Positions 14,319 to 20,713 of a DNA stretch of 20,713 bases are shown here, one piece after another (position 1 is the stretch's first letter; every line of letters starts with the position of its first letter). The notes under the pieces are model-generated. The model ran no database searches and was not told where the DNA came from. It worked only from the letters and a program-made list of their open reading frames with translations. This DNA is from Myxococcales bacterium (lineage in GTDB: Bacteria; Myxococcota; Myxococcia; Myxococcales; Myxococcaceae), in NCBI GenBank assembly GCA_003153055.1, contig PMBV01000154.1, positions 956-21,668 on the forward strand. The letters run 5' to 3'. Made by a program: the position numbers and the translations under genes.

Positions 14319-15599
14319 ATGAACGAAGACACTTCCCCGCGAGCGTCGGCACCCCCGCCGGCCCCCACCGACGCAGCCCGGTCCATCCTCTTCACCCCGT
14401 TTCGTTTCGGCGCGCTCGAGCTGAAGAACCGCTTCGTCAGCTCGGCCACCGTCGAGTGCCTGGCCAGCGCTGACAACCATCTCACGCCCGAGTACCTGAG
14501 GGTGTACACGCGCCTGGCCGAGGGCGGCGTGGGCCTCATCATTCCCGGGAACTACTTCGTCTCGATGGCTGGCCGGGTGGTGGACAAGCAGCTCGTCCTC
14601 GACCGGAACGGGGTGGTGAACGAGCTGCGCGCGCTCACAGAAGCCGTGCATGCCCACGGCGCGAAGATCGTCGCCCAGCTCAACCACGGCGGGCGCCAGT
14701 GCAGCCCCGAGCTCATCGGCACCACCCCGGTCGGCCCGTCAGCCGTCCGCGACACATTGACGGGCGTGCGGCCCCGGACACTGACGCCGGAGGAGATCGA
14801 GGGCATCGTCGGAGCCTTCGCCGACGCGGCGAAGCGCGTGAAGGACGCCGGCTTCGACGGGGTGCAGATCAACGCCGCCCACGGCTACCTCATCAACCAG
14901 TTCCTCTCCGCGCGCACCAACCGGCGCACCGACGAGTGGGGCGGCCCAGCCGAGCAACGCTCCCGCTTCCTCGTCCGCGTGTACGAGCGGATCCGTGGGG
15001 CGGTCGGAGCCGGCTTCCCGGTGCTGGTGAAGCTCAACGCCGAGGACGCCATCGCCCGCGGCGTGACGCTCACCGAGACCATCGAGCTGTGCCGACGGCT
15101 CGACGCCCTCGGGGTCGACGCCATCGAGGTCAGCGGGGGCATCAAGGAGACCGGCTTCGTCACCACCAGAGGAGAAGTACCTGGGGATCTGCTCCTCGAG
15201 GACCTCGGCTTCTTCAAGCGACTGCTGTTCAAGGTGGTGGAAGGCAAGCTGCGGCGCGCCGCCCGCTTCACAGAGGGCTACAACGTTCCCCATGCCGCGG
15301 CGATCAAGCAGCGCGTGCGGGCTCCGGTGATTGCGGTGGGAGGCCTCCGGCAGAAGGCGACGATGGAGCGCTTGCTCGAGCGAGGTGAGGCGGATCTGGT
15401 GGCCCTCTCGCGGCCGTTCATCAGGCAGCCCAACCTCGTCTCGCGGATGGAGCGGGATCCACGGGTCACCAGCGCAACGTGCGCGAACTGCAACCGCTGC
15501 ACGGTGGAGGTCACCATGCGTTCGCGCCCGCTGCGCTGCTACCTTGGAGACCGGGCAGGCCGCCTTGCTCGAGGAGGCCATGAACGACGACGAGGTTGA
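14319..15599 (+). CDS. Old Yellow Enzyme-family flavin oxidoreductase
   Basis: A 426-residue FMN-dependent ene-reductase-type TIM barrel. It shows the FTPFRFGALELKNRFVSSAT start (25-44), AQLNHGGRQ (119-127), the substrate/FMN motif NAAHGYLINQFLS (185-197, H188 and Y190), RTDEWGG (203-209), the phosphate-binding IAVGG (338-342) and LSRPFIRQP (363-371). The Cys motif CANCNRC (388-394) is present near the end. These enzymes use NAD(P)H to reduce activated double bonds; the substrate is unknown. The first ~20 residues are Pro/Ala-rich. After RCY (~408) the frame reads GDRAGRLARGGHERRRG, which does not look like a family end. The +1 frame gives ETGQAALLEEAMNDDEVERE, so a one-base shift near 15543 is likely. 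The gene follows the Crp/Fnr gene by 33 bp. Confidence 0.9.
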   Translation: MNEDTSPRASAPPPAPTDAARSILFTPFRFGALELKNRFVSSATVECLASADNHLTPEYLRVYTRLAEGGVGLIIPGNYFVSMAGRVVDKQLVLDRNGVVNELRALTEAVHAHGAKIVAQLNHGGRQCSPELIGTTPVGPSAVRDTLTGVRPRTLTPEEIEGIVGAFADAAKRVKDAGFDGVQINAAHGYLINQFLSARTNRRTDEWGGPAEQRSRFLVRVYERIRGAVGAGFPVLVKLNAEDAIARGVTLTETIELCRRLDALGVDAIEVSGGIKETGFVTTRGEVPGDLLLEDLGFFKRLLFKVVEGKLRRAARFTEGYNVPHAAAIKQRVRAPVIAVGGLRQKATMERLLERGEADLVALSRPFIRQPNLVSRMERDPRVTSATCANCNRCTVEVTMRSRPLRCYLGDRAGRLARGGHERRRG

Positions 15600-15840
15600 G
15601 CGCGAAGCGAGGCTGGCGCCCGTCGGAGGCCAGAAGCACGTTGCAGCCCTCCTTCATCCGGGGATCCGCGGCCGCCTGTTCGCGGTCGACCGAGGAGCCG
15701 CCGCATCACTGCCCAGTCGTTCAGTTGTCGCGTTCATCACCTGCCGCCATCCACAACGTCGGCGCCGACACATCGAGCGCGCTGATCGTCGGGCTGACCG
15801 AGTTGCTCGAGTTCCAACGCCCGGGGCGGGAACACAAGAC
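15600..15840 (+). other. Short gene-free stretch before the repeat
   Basis: No gene I can support lies between the oxidoreductase and the DUF362 repeat. In the frame that enters the repeat, residues such as SALIVGLTELLEFQRPGRE immediately precede the junction at 15841 and look like part of another, unrecognised protein. The ribosome-binding site and start codons are unconvincing. The stretch probably contains recombination junctions. Confidence 0.3.
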
Positions 15841-15988
15841 GGATCAGGTCGCCGTCGACGGGCTGGGAGCGGGGCTGTTGGGGCTCGCTCCGTCGGAGGT
15901 GGGCTTCATCGTCGAGGCAGAGAAGGCCGGCCTCGGAGTGTCCGACTGGAAGAGTCTCAAGCACGAAGACATCCCGGCCTGAGGCGCC
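15841..15988 (+). pseudogene. Direct repeat copy 2: orphan 3' end of a DUF362 gene
   Basis: It encodes DQVAVDGLGAGLLGLAPSEV, then GFIVEAEKAGLGVSDWKSLK and HEDIPA with a TGA at 15980-15982, the same C-terminus as the DUF362 protein at 12271-13254. The nucleotide sequence is 140/148 identical to copy 1, with mainly synonymous differences, so it derives from a related functional allele rather than from a fresh copying event. The rest of the gene is absent. It ends 54 bp before the convergent histidine kinase gene. Confidence 0.88.
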
Positions 15989-16042
15989 CTGGCCCCGCCC
16001 ATGTCTTGACCTCTCGGGTTCACCACGCCCGCTCCGAGCAGG

Positions 16043-17716
16043 TCATCGCACTCCATCCTCAAGATGTGATCGCGGCAGCGAGAAGTAGAAGGTGGCGCCG
16101 ACGTCGACCTTTCCTTCGGCCCAGGTCCTGCCGCCGTGCCGGATGACGATGCGGTTGACGGTTGCGAGGCCTATGCCGGTCCCTTCGAACTCACCGGCAC
16201 CGTGTAGCCGCTGAAAGACGCCGAACAACTTGTGGGCGAATTTCATGTCGAAACCCGCGCCGTTGTCGCGCACGTACACGGTGGTCTCGACCCGCTGTTC
16301 GGAGAGAAAGCCGATCTCGATCTCCGCGCGCTCGCGCCGCCGAGTGAACTTCAAAGCGTTCGAAATCAGATTGACGAGGACAACCCGCAACATGGCAGGA
16401 TCGCCGGCGACCACTGGGAGATCGACGACACGCCAACCGATGGACCTGCCCTGCGCTTCCGCGGCGAATTCCGAGATTACCTCGTGGACCAGGGCGACCA
16501 AGTCTACCCGGCTTTTGGTCATCTCGCTCCTCCCCATCCTCGAGAACGAAAGCAGGTCGTCGATCAGCTTGTCCATGCGCCGTGCCGCGTCGGAGATGGT
16601 CGCCATGTAGTGCAGGCTCTGTTCGTTGGCCGTCTCTGCCATGTTCTTCTTGAGCAGCGCCAGGAAGCCGTCGATATGGCGCAGCGGGGCACGCAGGTCG
16701 TGCGAGACGGAGTACGCGAATGCCTCCAGTTCCTCGTTGGCGAGTTCCAGCTGCGCCGTGCGCTCGGCTACCCGCTGCTCGAGTTTCAGATTGAGCTCGC
16801 GGATTTGCTCCTCGGCCTTCTTGCGCTCGGTGATATTGCGCACGATGCCGATGGCGTGCCAGTGGCCACGGAATTGGAGTGCCGCGACAGAAAGCTCGAC
16901 GGGCATCTCGCTGCCGTCTTTGCGCAAGCCACGCAATTCGACGCTGCGGCTGATGATTGGGCCGGTGCCCTTCTTGCGAAAAGCCTCGAAGCCGCGATCG
17001 AAGTCTGCGCGGAAGCGTGCCGGCACGATCATCGGATGCAATTCATGGCCGAGGATTTCGCCTGAGGTGAAGCCGAAAAGGCGCTCGGCCGCGGGATTCC
17101 AGTAGGCGACGCAGCCCCGGTCGTCGATCATCACAATGGCGTCGGGCGCGGCGCCGCCCAGCAGGAGGAAGCGCTGCTCGCTCTCATCCAAGGCTTCCCG
17201 GGCAACGTCCCGCTCGCTGGCCAGGTTGGCGGCGTACGCCTCGTTGTGACGGCAGAGCATGACTGCCTTGCCGAGGTTGGCCAGGACCGGCTGGAAGATC
17301 TGGGTAAGCGGAACGTCGCCGTGGGGCGGACGTACGGCCAGCAGCAGGATGATGCCGCGATCGTCGATCGGCAGGCGCAGGAAGGTGGTGTACTGGTTGC
17401 GCGAACAGGGCAGCGACCGCAGCAGCCGGGCGTCTTCCATCAGGACGGCGCCGCCCCGCAACAACGCGGCCGGCAGGGTGACTTCGTGACCGACACGCTC
17501 ACCGAGCTCATGGTCGCCGACGGCGGCGTCGAGGCGGAGGCTGACCTCCTCACGGCTGTCCTCGGCTGGCGGGTCGAGCAACACCAGTCCGGCAGGAAAC
17601 GACGTGTGGTACAGGATGCGCTGCAGCGTTCGGGTCAACAGGGGGCCGACCCGCACTTCACCACCGATGACCATGGTGATGTCGTAGAGGACTGCCAGGA
17701 TTTGGTCGCGGTTCAC
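16043..17716 (-). CDS. PAS-domain sensor histidine kinase (NahK-like)
   Basis: A 557-residue soluble kinase. Residues ~1-155 form a GAF-like N-terminal region; a linker coil (~160-182) is followed by a PAS domain (~182-295: APDAIVMIDDRGCVAYWNPA, GFTSGEILGHELHPMI, FRKKGTG) and a PAC motif (IVRNITERKKAEEQ). A coiled coil (~297-330) leads to HisKA with FAYSVSHDLRAPLRHIDGF (phospho-acceptor H339). The ATPase domain has an N-box (LISNALKFT, N453), G1 (DNGAGFD, 484-490), an F-box (VFQRLH) and G2 (GTGIGLA, 512-518). All catalytic elements are intact. It starts at GTG 17716, overlapping the FIST gene stop (GTGA), so the two are translationally coupled. No membrane segment and no receiver domain or response regulator gene is nearby. 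The FIST partner suggests a NosP/NahK-like pair. Confidence 0.9.
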   Translation of the reverse strand: MNRDQILAVLYDITMVIGGEVRVGPLLTRTLQRILYHTSFPAGLVLLDPPAEDSREEVSLRLDAAVGDHELGERVGHEVTLPAALLRGGAVLMEDARLLRSLPCSRNQYTTFLRLPIDDRGIILLLAVRPPHGDVPLTQIFQPVLANLGKAVMLCRHNEAYAANLASERDVAREALDESEQRFLLLGGAAPDAIVMIDDRGCVAYWNPAAERLFGFTSGEILGHELHPMIVPARFRADFDRGFEAFRKKGTGPIISRSVELRGLRKDGSEMPVELSVAALQFRGHWHAIGIVRNITERKKAEEQIRELNLKLEQRVAERTAQLELANEELEAFAYSVSHDLRAPLRHIDGFLALLKKNMAETANEQSLHYMATISDAARRMDKLIDDLLSFSRMGRSEMTKSRVDLVALVHEVISEFAAEAQGRSIGWRVVDLPVVAGDPAMLRVVLVNLISNALKFTRRRERAEIEIGFLSEQRVETTVYVRDNGAGFDMKFAHKLFGVFQRLHGAGEFEGTGIGLATVNRIVIRHGGRTWAEGKVDVGATFYFSLPRSHLEDGVR

Positions 17717-18873
17717 AGCTCCTGACGACCCCACAGGCTGGCGACCAGCGTCGCGTTGTGGAACAGCGGATACTCCCGGTCGACCGCGCTGCCGACCTCG
17801 CCGAGTGACAGGGCGCCAGCGATGGTCCCGGCACCGCTCTGCGCCGCCAATCCGCGGATCTCTGCGACAGCCGCGTCGATGCCCAGATGCAGTCGGCGGC
17901 CGGCGCAATAGAAGAGCAGCATTTCGCTGCCTGAGAGGCGTCCATTGGCCGCGGCCAGGCCGCCGCAGATCCTCTCCACGGTCTGGCGCGAATCCACCGG
18001 CGGCGCGCTGAGCAGAGCCAGTACCGAGTTGGCCGGCACCTCGCCTACGCAATACAGCGAGCCATCTTCCTCGAGCGCCACGGGGATGCGGACCAGCGTG
18101 GTGCCGTTGGCGCGGACGATGCCGAACGGGAAGTGGACCGCGTTGGCGTAGAAGTTCTGGCGGTCGATCGCGACGCCGTACAGTGCCATGGCCATTTCGC
18201 GATAGACGTCGAAGGCCGGACGCCAGTCGATCTGCAAGATCCGGTTGCCCAGCGTGGAGGTCGCCGTGATCATCTGATGGGGTACGCCGTAGCCGTGCTC
18301 GAGTGTCGCGCCCCGGTGCGGTCCCAGCAGCACGGCGAGGACGCCGTTGCCGACGATGCGGCTGGCGTCGAACAGGCAGGGCATCGGCTGGAAGCTCTCG
18401 CTGCCGGCATTGGCGCCCATGTAGCGCACCCGGTTTGCGAGTCTCAGATAGAGCTCGTCGAGAACGGAGCCGACGTTGGGCACCATGGCGTCGAAGAGAA
18501 GGAACAACGTCGTGTCCTGATCGGACGTCAGGCCGCGCTTGAGGTCGGCGACGATGGTGTCCGCTGCCAGCGCGAGCGCATCGCGATCCCGCGGCAGCTC
18601 GGGAAAGATCGCGGCGAAGGGCATCACGTCGAAACGCAACAGCCAGACCCCTTCGCTGCAGAATGCGCCGTCCTTGATCAGCGCAGGGAAGAGCGCGCCG
18701 ACCAACGGTATGTTCAGATCGCGGCAAATCCGCTGCAGATGCCCGACGCTGGCCTGTTCAGCTTCCGGGGCCAGGGCGAGCACGCCCATTTCGGGATAGT
18801 TCGCGTGCCAGCTGCGCAGCAGTCCGATGGTCCGCTCGTCGGCGAGTTCCGGTTCATAGTGCATCGCATCCAT
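17713..18873 (-). CDS. FIST-domain sensor protein (NosP-like)
   Basis: A 386-residue cytoplasmic protein with FIST_N (residues ~25-215: GVLALAPEAE, LVGALFPALI, LFDAMVPNVG, YMGANAGSESF) and FIST_C (~225-375: RPAFDVYREM, RIPVALEEDG, LFYCAGRRLHLG, AGALSLGEVG). FIST domains bind small ligands and are usually encoded beside signalling proteins. A co-cistronic FIST protein plus PAS kinase is the arrangement described for NosP/NahK, where the haem-bound FIST protein senses nitric oxide and controls the kinase. The length fits NosP as I recall it. Whether haem is bound here cannot be judged by eye. The start is the ATG at 18873: AAGGAGG lies 7 nt upstream, whereas the GTG at 18879 would sit directly against it. 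The promoter should lie in 18874-19052. Confidence 0.9.
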   Translation of the reverse strand: MDAMHYEPELADERTIGLLRSWHANYPEMGVLALAPEAEQASVGHLQRICRDLNIPLVGALFPALIKDGAFCSEGVWLLRFDVMPFAAIFPELPRDRDALALAADTIVADLKRGLTSDQDTTLFLLFDAMVPNVGSVLDELYLRLANRVRYMGANAGSESFQPMPCLFDASRIVGNGVLAVLLGPHRGATLEHGYGVPHQMITATSTLGNRILQIDWRPAFDVYREMAMALYGVAIDRQNFYANAVHFPFGIVRANGTTLVRIPVALEEDGSLYCVGEVPANSVLALLSAPPVDSRQTVERICGGLAAANGRLSGSEMLLFYCAGRRLHLGIDAAVAEIRGLAAQSGAGTIAGALSLGEVGSAVDREYPLFHNATLVASLWGRQEL

Positions 18874-18890
18874 ACGCACGCCTCCTTGAA
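18874..18890 (-). promoter_or_regulatory. Strong ribosome-binding site of the FIST gene
   Basis: The minus strand reads TTCAAGGAGGCGTGCGT directly before ATG 18873. AAGGAGG is a full Shine-Dalgarno match 7 nt from that ATG, and it decides the start against the in-frame GTG 6 nt upstream. Confidence 0.7.
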
Positions 18891-19052
18891 CGCGGCACGC
18901 AGCTATGACTCATCATCCACGAAGACCGTGCCGCACAAGAGCGCCGACGTGACACTTCGCCGCTTCCACTCTATGCGAGATAGGGAGAGGAAGAACATGG
19001 TAGGCTGCGGTCGTATCTTGCTGGCGCTACCGTCCCGAAGGCCCAGGCAGGC

Positions 19053-20138
19053 TCAGGGGTAGAAGACGAAGTCTCGCACCACCCCCATGTGCTGCATGTT
19101 GACCGCGCTCGAGTCGCCGACTTGTGCCGGAGCGAGCTCGGTGAGCGGAGTGTAGACGCGGGTGTCGATGACGAGGCCTGAGGGGTAGAGCGAGCTGCCA
19201 ACGACGGTCGCTGCGTGGTTCTGGTCGAGGCAGCGCGAGGCGAGCACCCAGTCGTAGGGCTTGTTCCGGTTGGCGTTGGTGAAGGTGACGCCGTTCTGGT
19301 CGGCCGGGTAGGGGCCACTCGTCACCAGGCGCGCCGAGAGCGAGGCGACCGTCGCCTCGGTGCGGGTGTCGGTGTTGAAGTCGCCGCCCAACAGCAGGAA
19401 GTCATCGACTGGGATGTGTGTGTTGAGGAGGTTGACGAGGCCATCGACCTGGGCCGGGCGCTTCGAGTCAGTGGTCAACAGATGCACCGAGACGACCCAG
19501 AGATCGTTGGGCCCGGGCATGTCGATCTTCGCCCAGACGAATTCGCGGTCGGGCGACGCCGGGTCTTCCCAGACGCCCTTGTCGATGATGGGCCACCGGC
19601 TGGCGATGCCGTTGGGAATGGTCGCGGCAGCCCCGGTCTCTCGGTGCCAGGCGAAGGATCCGCCGTCAGGCAGCGGGAAGGTGCTGTGGATGAAGCTCTC
19701 CAGCTCCGCGGTGGTGTTGGTGCCGAAGTTGAACTCTTGGAGCATCACGATGTCTGGCTTTGCTCCCTGGAGGATGCGTTGGCCGTGGCCCGGTTCGTAC
19801 GACTGGGCGTTGCCGCTCGTCAGGTTGGAGGCCATGGCGCGAAGGTGGATCGGGGCGCTCGTTCCCGAAGGCACCGGGCAACCAGGGAGGCCACCGTCTC
19901 GAGTCCAGGGCCCGGTGTCTCCTCCACCACCGCCAGTAGCCGCTCCCCCGCCAGTCGCTGAGCCGCCACCCGTCGTTGAGCCGCCACCCGTCGCTGAGCC
20001 GCCGCCTACCGCCGAGCCACCTCCGGTCCCTGAATCCCCTCCAGTTCCTGCGTCGAGGCCGGGACTTATGGAGGCTCCCGACGAGCCACAGGAAACTACG
20101 AGACACGCGAGGGCGAGACCGAGCGAAGGACGAAGCAT
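19053..20138 (-). CDS. Endonuclease/exonuclease/phosphatase-fold lipoprotein
   Basis: A 361-residue predicted lipoprotein. The signal MLRPSLGLALACLVVSC has a lipobox (VVSC, C17). A Gly/Ser/Thr linker (~29-74) is built of six GGGSAT-like hexapeptides. The EEP domain (~95-361) shows N105 in MASNLTSG, E135 in IVMLQEF, H219 in VVSVHLL, D253/N255 in GGDFNTD and D296 in KPYDWVLAS, the metal and phosphodiester-cleavage residues of the DNase I/AP-endonuclease/sphingomyelinase superfamily. The terminal SDH motif reads NMQHMG: the His is kept but the preceding Asp is Gln, which may reduce activity or change substrate. Substrates could be extracellular nucleic acid or phospholipid. I chose the ATG at 20138 because it gives a proper signal peptide; upstream residues are not signal-like. 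It lies upstream of the FIST operon on the same strand with a ~180-bp gap. Confidence 0.88.
   Translation of the reverse strand: MLRPSLGLALACLVVSCGSSGASISPGLDAGTGGDSGTGGGSAVGGGSATGGGSTTGGGSATGGGAATGGGGGDTGPWTRDGGLPGCPVPSGTSAPIHLRAMASNLTSGNAQSYEPGHGQRILQGAKPDIVMLQEFNFGTNTTAELESFIHSTFPLPDGGSFAWHRETGAAATIPNGIASRWPIIDKGVWEDPASPDREFVWAKIDMPGPNDLWVVSVHLLTTDSKRPAQVDGLVNLLNTHIPVDDFLLLGGDFNTDTRTEATVASLSARLVTSGPYPADQNGVTFTNANRNKPYDWVLASRCLDQNHAATVVGSSLYPSGLVIDTRVYTPLTELAPAQVGDSSAVNMQHMGVVRDFVFYP
19917..20024 (-). repeat. Six 18-bp tandem repeats encoding a Gly/Ser/Thr linker
   Basis: Six consecutive 18-bp units encode GGGSAV, GGGSAT, GGGSTT, GGGSAT, GGGAAT and GGGGGD in the lipoprotein gene. The units are near-identical at the DNA level (plus strand GAGCCGCCACCCGTCGCT and variants), so the number may change by slippage and alter the length of the spacer between lipid anchor and nuclease domain. 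Confidence 0.85.
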
Positions 20139-20204
20139 GGAGCCGGTCCACCATACGCGAGCCGCATGCACCGAGGTGGTCGACGTGATGACCGTCCTCC
20201 CCGG

Positions 20205-20426
20205 TCAGTCGAGCGGCTGCAGTTCGGCGGGTATCAAGGGCGGACTCGCCGGAGACGAGACAGCGCGCGTCCATGCTGACGCTCGCGTTGCCCTGTGGAG
20301 CTTGGTCTGCAGCGACCCGGCGAGTCCGACCTCGCCAAGTAGCTGTAGGTGCTCCAGATTGACCGACTCCTCCTCGGCGGCTCCGTCAAGTCGGATGACC
20401 AGCAGAAGGTCCGGCCAAGCGGACAA
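20205..20426 (-). CDS. Possible hypothetical protein, 73 aa (start uncertain)
   Basis: A minus-strand frame ends in a TGA at 20205-20207. It reads SAWPDLLLVIRLDG, then AAEEESVNLEHLQLLGEVGL and AGSLQTKLHR, with coding-like composition, and continues open upstream through ETFYNNSARACD to a stop near 20520. Only a TTG at 20426 or other non-ATG codons can start it in this frame. A different frame has an ATG (MNFDKTPR) just upstream, so a frameshifted or decayed gene is possible. No family is recognised. The remainder of 20139-20477 shows nothing else I can support. Confidence 0.3.
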   Translation of the reverse strand: MSAWPDLLLVIRLDGAAEEESVNLEHLQLLGEVGLAGSLQTKLHRATRASAWTRAVSSPASPPLIPAELQPLD

Positions 20427-20477
20427 GTCACAAGCCCTGGCTGAGTTGTTGTAGAAAGTCTCCTGGGCGGACAGTGG

Positions 20478-20500
20478 CAGGTAGGACTTGCTCCTACCTG
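20478..20500. repeat. 9-bp perfect hairpin upstream of the HNH gene
   Basis: CAGGTAGGA (20478-20486) and TCCTACCTG (20492-20500) form a perfect 9-bp stem with a 5-nt loop (CTTGC). No T-run follows on either strand, so it is not a standard terminator. It lies ~106 bp before the HNH start codon. A second small hairpin (CGTCG/CGACG, about 20542-20558) lies closer to the gene. They could be transcript structures or operators. Confidence 0.5.
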
Positions 20501-20589
20501 GGCGTCTTGTCGAAATTCATTCAGGAAACGAGTTCAGAGCCGTCGTTGCTTCCGACGCAAGCGAACACCAATTCGACGAACTGAAAAAG

Positions 20590-20598
20590 AAAGGAGGG
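20590..20598 (+). promoter_or_regulatory. Strong ribosome-binding site of the HNH gene
   Basis: AAAGGAGGG precedes the ATG at 20607 by about 8 nt, a near-perfect Shine-Dalgarno sequence that fixes the start. Confidence 0.8.
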
Positions 20599-20606
20599 TG
20601 CATCAC

Positions 20607-20713
20607 ATGGACACGCTCGTACTGAACGCCACGTACCAGCCGGTCGCGCGTATCCCTTGGCAACGGGCCATCACCCTCCTGTTCCTGGGCAAGGTCGAGG
20701 TCATCGAGGAGTA
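20607..20713 (+). CDS. HNH endonuclease-like protein, N-terminal part (runs off window)
   Basis: The ATG at 20607 follows a strong Shine-Dalgarno. The 35 visible codons read MDTLVLNATYQPVARIPWQR, then AITLLFLGKVEVIEE, before the window ends. This is the N-terminus I associate with a widespread family of short HNH endonucleases (LVLNATYQPL...W.RAI.L...GKAEVIE). The Cys/His HNH core lies downstream of the visible part, so catalytic residues cannot be checked. The cellular role of the family is not settled. Confidence 0.8.
   Translation, partial: MDTLVLNATYQPVARIPWQRAITLLFLGKVEVIEE

Noticed and set aside
17717..18727. N-terminal extension of the histidine kinase frame (~337 more codons)
   Set aside because: It overlaps the FIST gene in another frame, is Arg-rich and domain-free; the GTG at 17716 overlapping the FIST stop is the natural start.
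18133..19062. A 309-codon plus-strand frame opposite the FIST gene
   Set aside because: Antisense to a well-supported FIST domain protein; no domain, no ribosome-binding site.
19360..20454. A 364-codon plus-strand frame with a Pro/Glu repeat
   Set aside because: It is the antisense of the lipoprotein's Gly/Ser/Thr repeat linker and EEP domain.
1..20713. tRNA, rRNA or CRISPR arrays
   Set aside because: I saw no cloverleaf-like segment with a T-arm consensus, no rRNA motif, and no regularly spaced repeats other than the coding 18-bp repeats in the lipoprotein gene.

Overview
The window is GC-rich DNA that looks like a chromosome segment from a myxobacterium (Myxococcota). No 16S or other taxonomic marker is present, so this is inference. 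It rests on the strong G/C third-position bias, a lipoprotein with a Gly/Ser/Thr repeat linker, a CCWPGQ-type Cys module of the kind I associate with myxobacterial envelope proteins, an orphan CdiI-like immunity gene, and an HNH-endonuclease start at the right edge.

Left third (1-7540) is an accessory region. It holds an IS630-family transposase gene, divergent from a truncated small winged-helix gene; a CdiI-type immunity gene without a visible toxin; the 5' stump of an IS110-family transposase; a nucleoside-phosphorylase-fold protein fused to a membrane helix and a Cys-containing outer domain; a DUF7079-like protein; a possible IS91-type remnant; and a minus-strand run of overlapping genes that includes an MNT-type nucleotidyltransferase and its small partner.

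The middle (7640-13254) is one coherent plus-strand cluster: a NapH-like polyferredoxin, an exported PQQ-type beta-propeller, a second polyferredoxin that fuses a NapH-like membrane half to a NapG-like ferredoxin half through an internal twin-arginine segment, a DUF6599-like protein, and a Tat-exported DUF362 protein. The last three overlap by 1-4 nt. Together they look like a membrane-to-periplasm electron-transfer system with no c-type cytochrome. It is followed by a Crp/Fnr-type regulator and an Old-Yellow-Enzyme-type flavin oxidoreductase. The last ~148 bp of the DUF362 gene is repeated directly about 2.7 kb downstream, so the two copies bracket the regulator/oxidoreductase pair.

The right third reads on the minus strand: a FIST-domain sensor and a PAS histidine kinase that overlap by 4 nt (the arrangement known for NosP/NahK nitric-oxide sensing), then a secreted endonuclease/exonuclease/phosphatase-fold lipoprotein. 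At the right edge the plus strand carries the first 35 codons of an HNH-endonuclease-like gene behind a strong ribosome-binding site.

The best candidates for something undescribed are the PNP-TM-outer-domain protein (a possible envelope-triggered nucleosidase effector), the five-gene Fe-S/propeller/DUF362 system, and the direct-repeat-bracketed regulator/oxidoreductase insertion.
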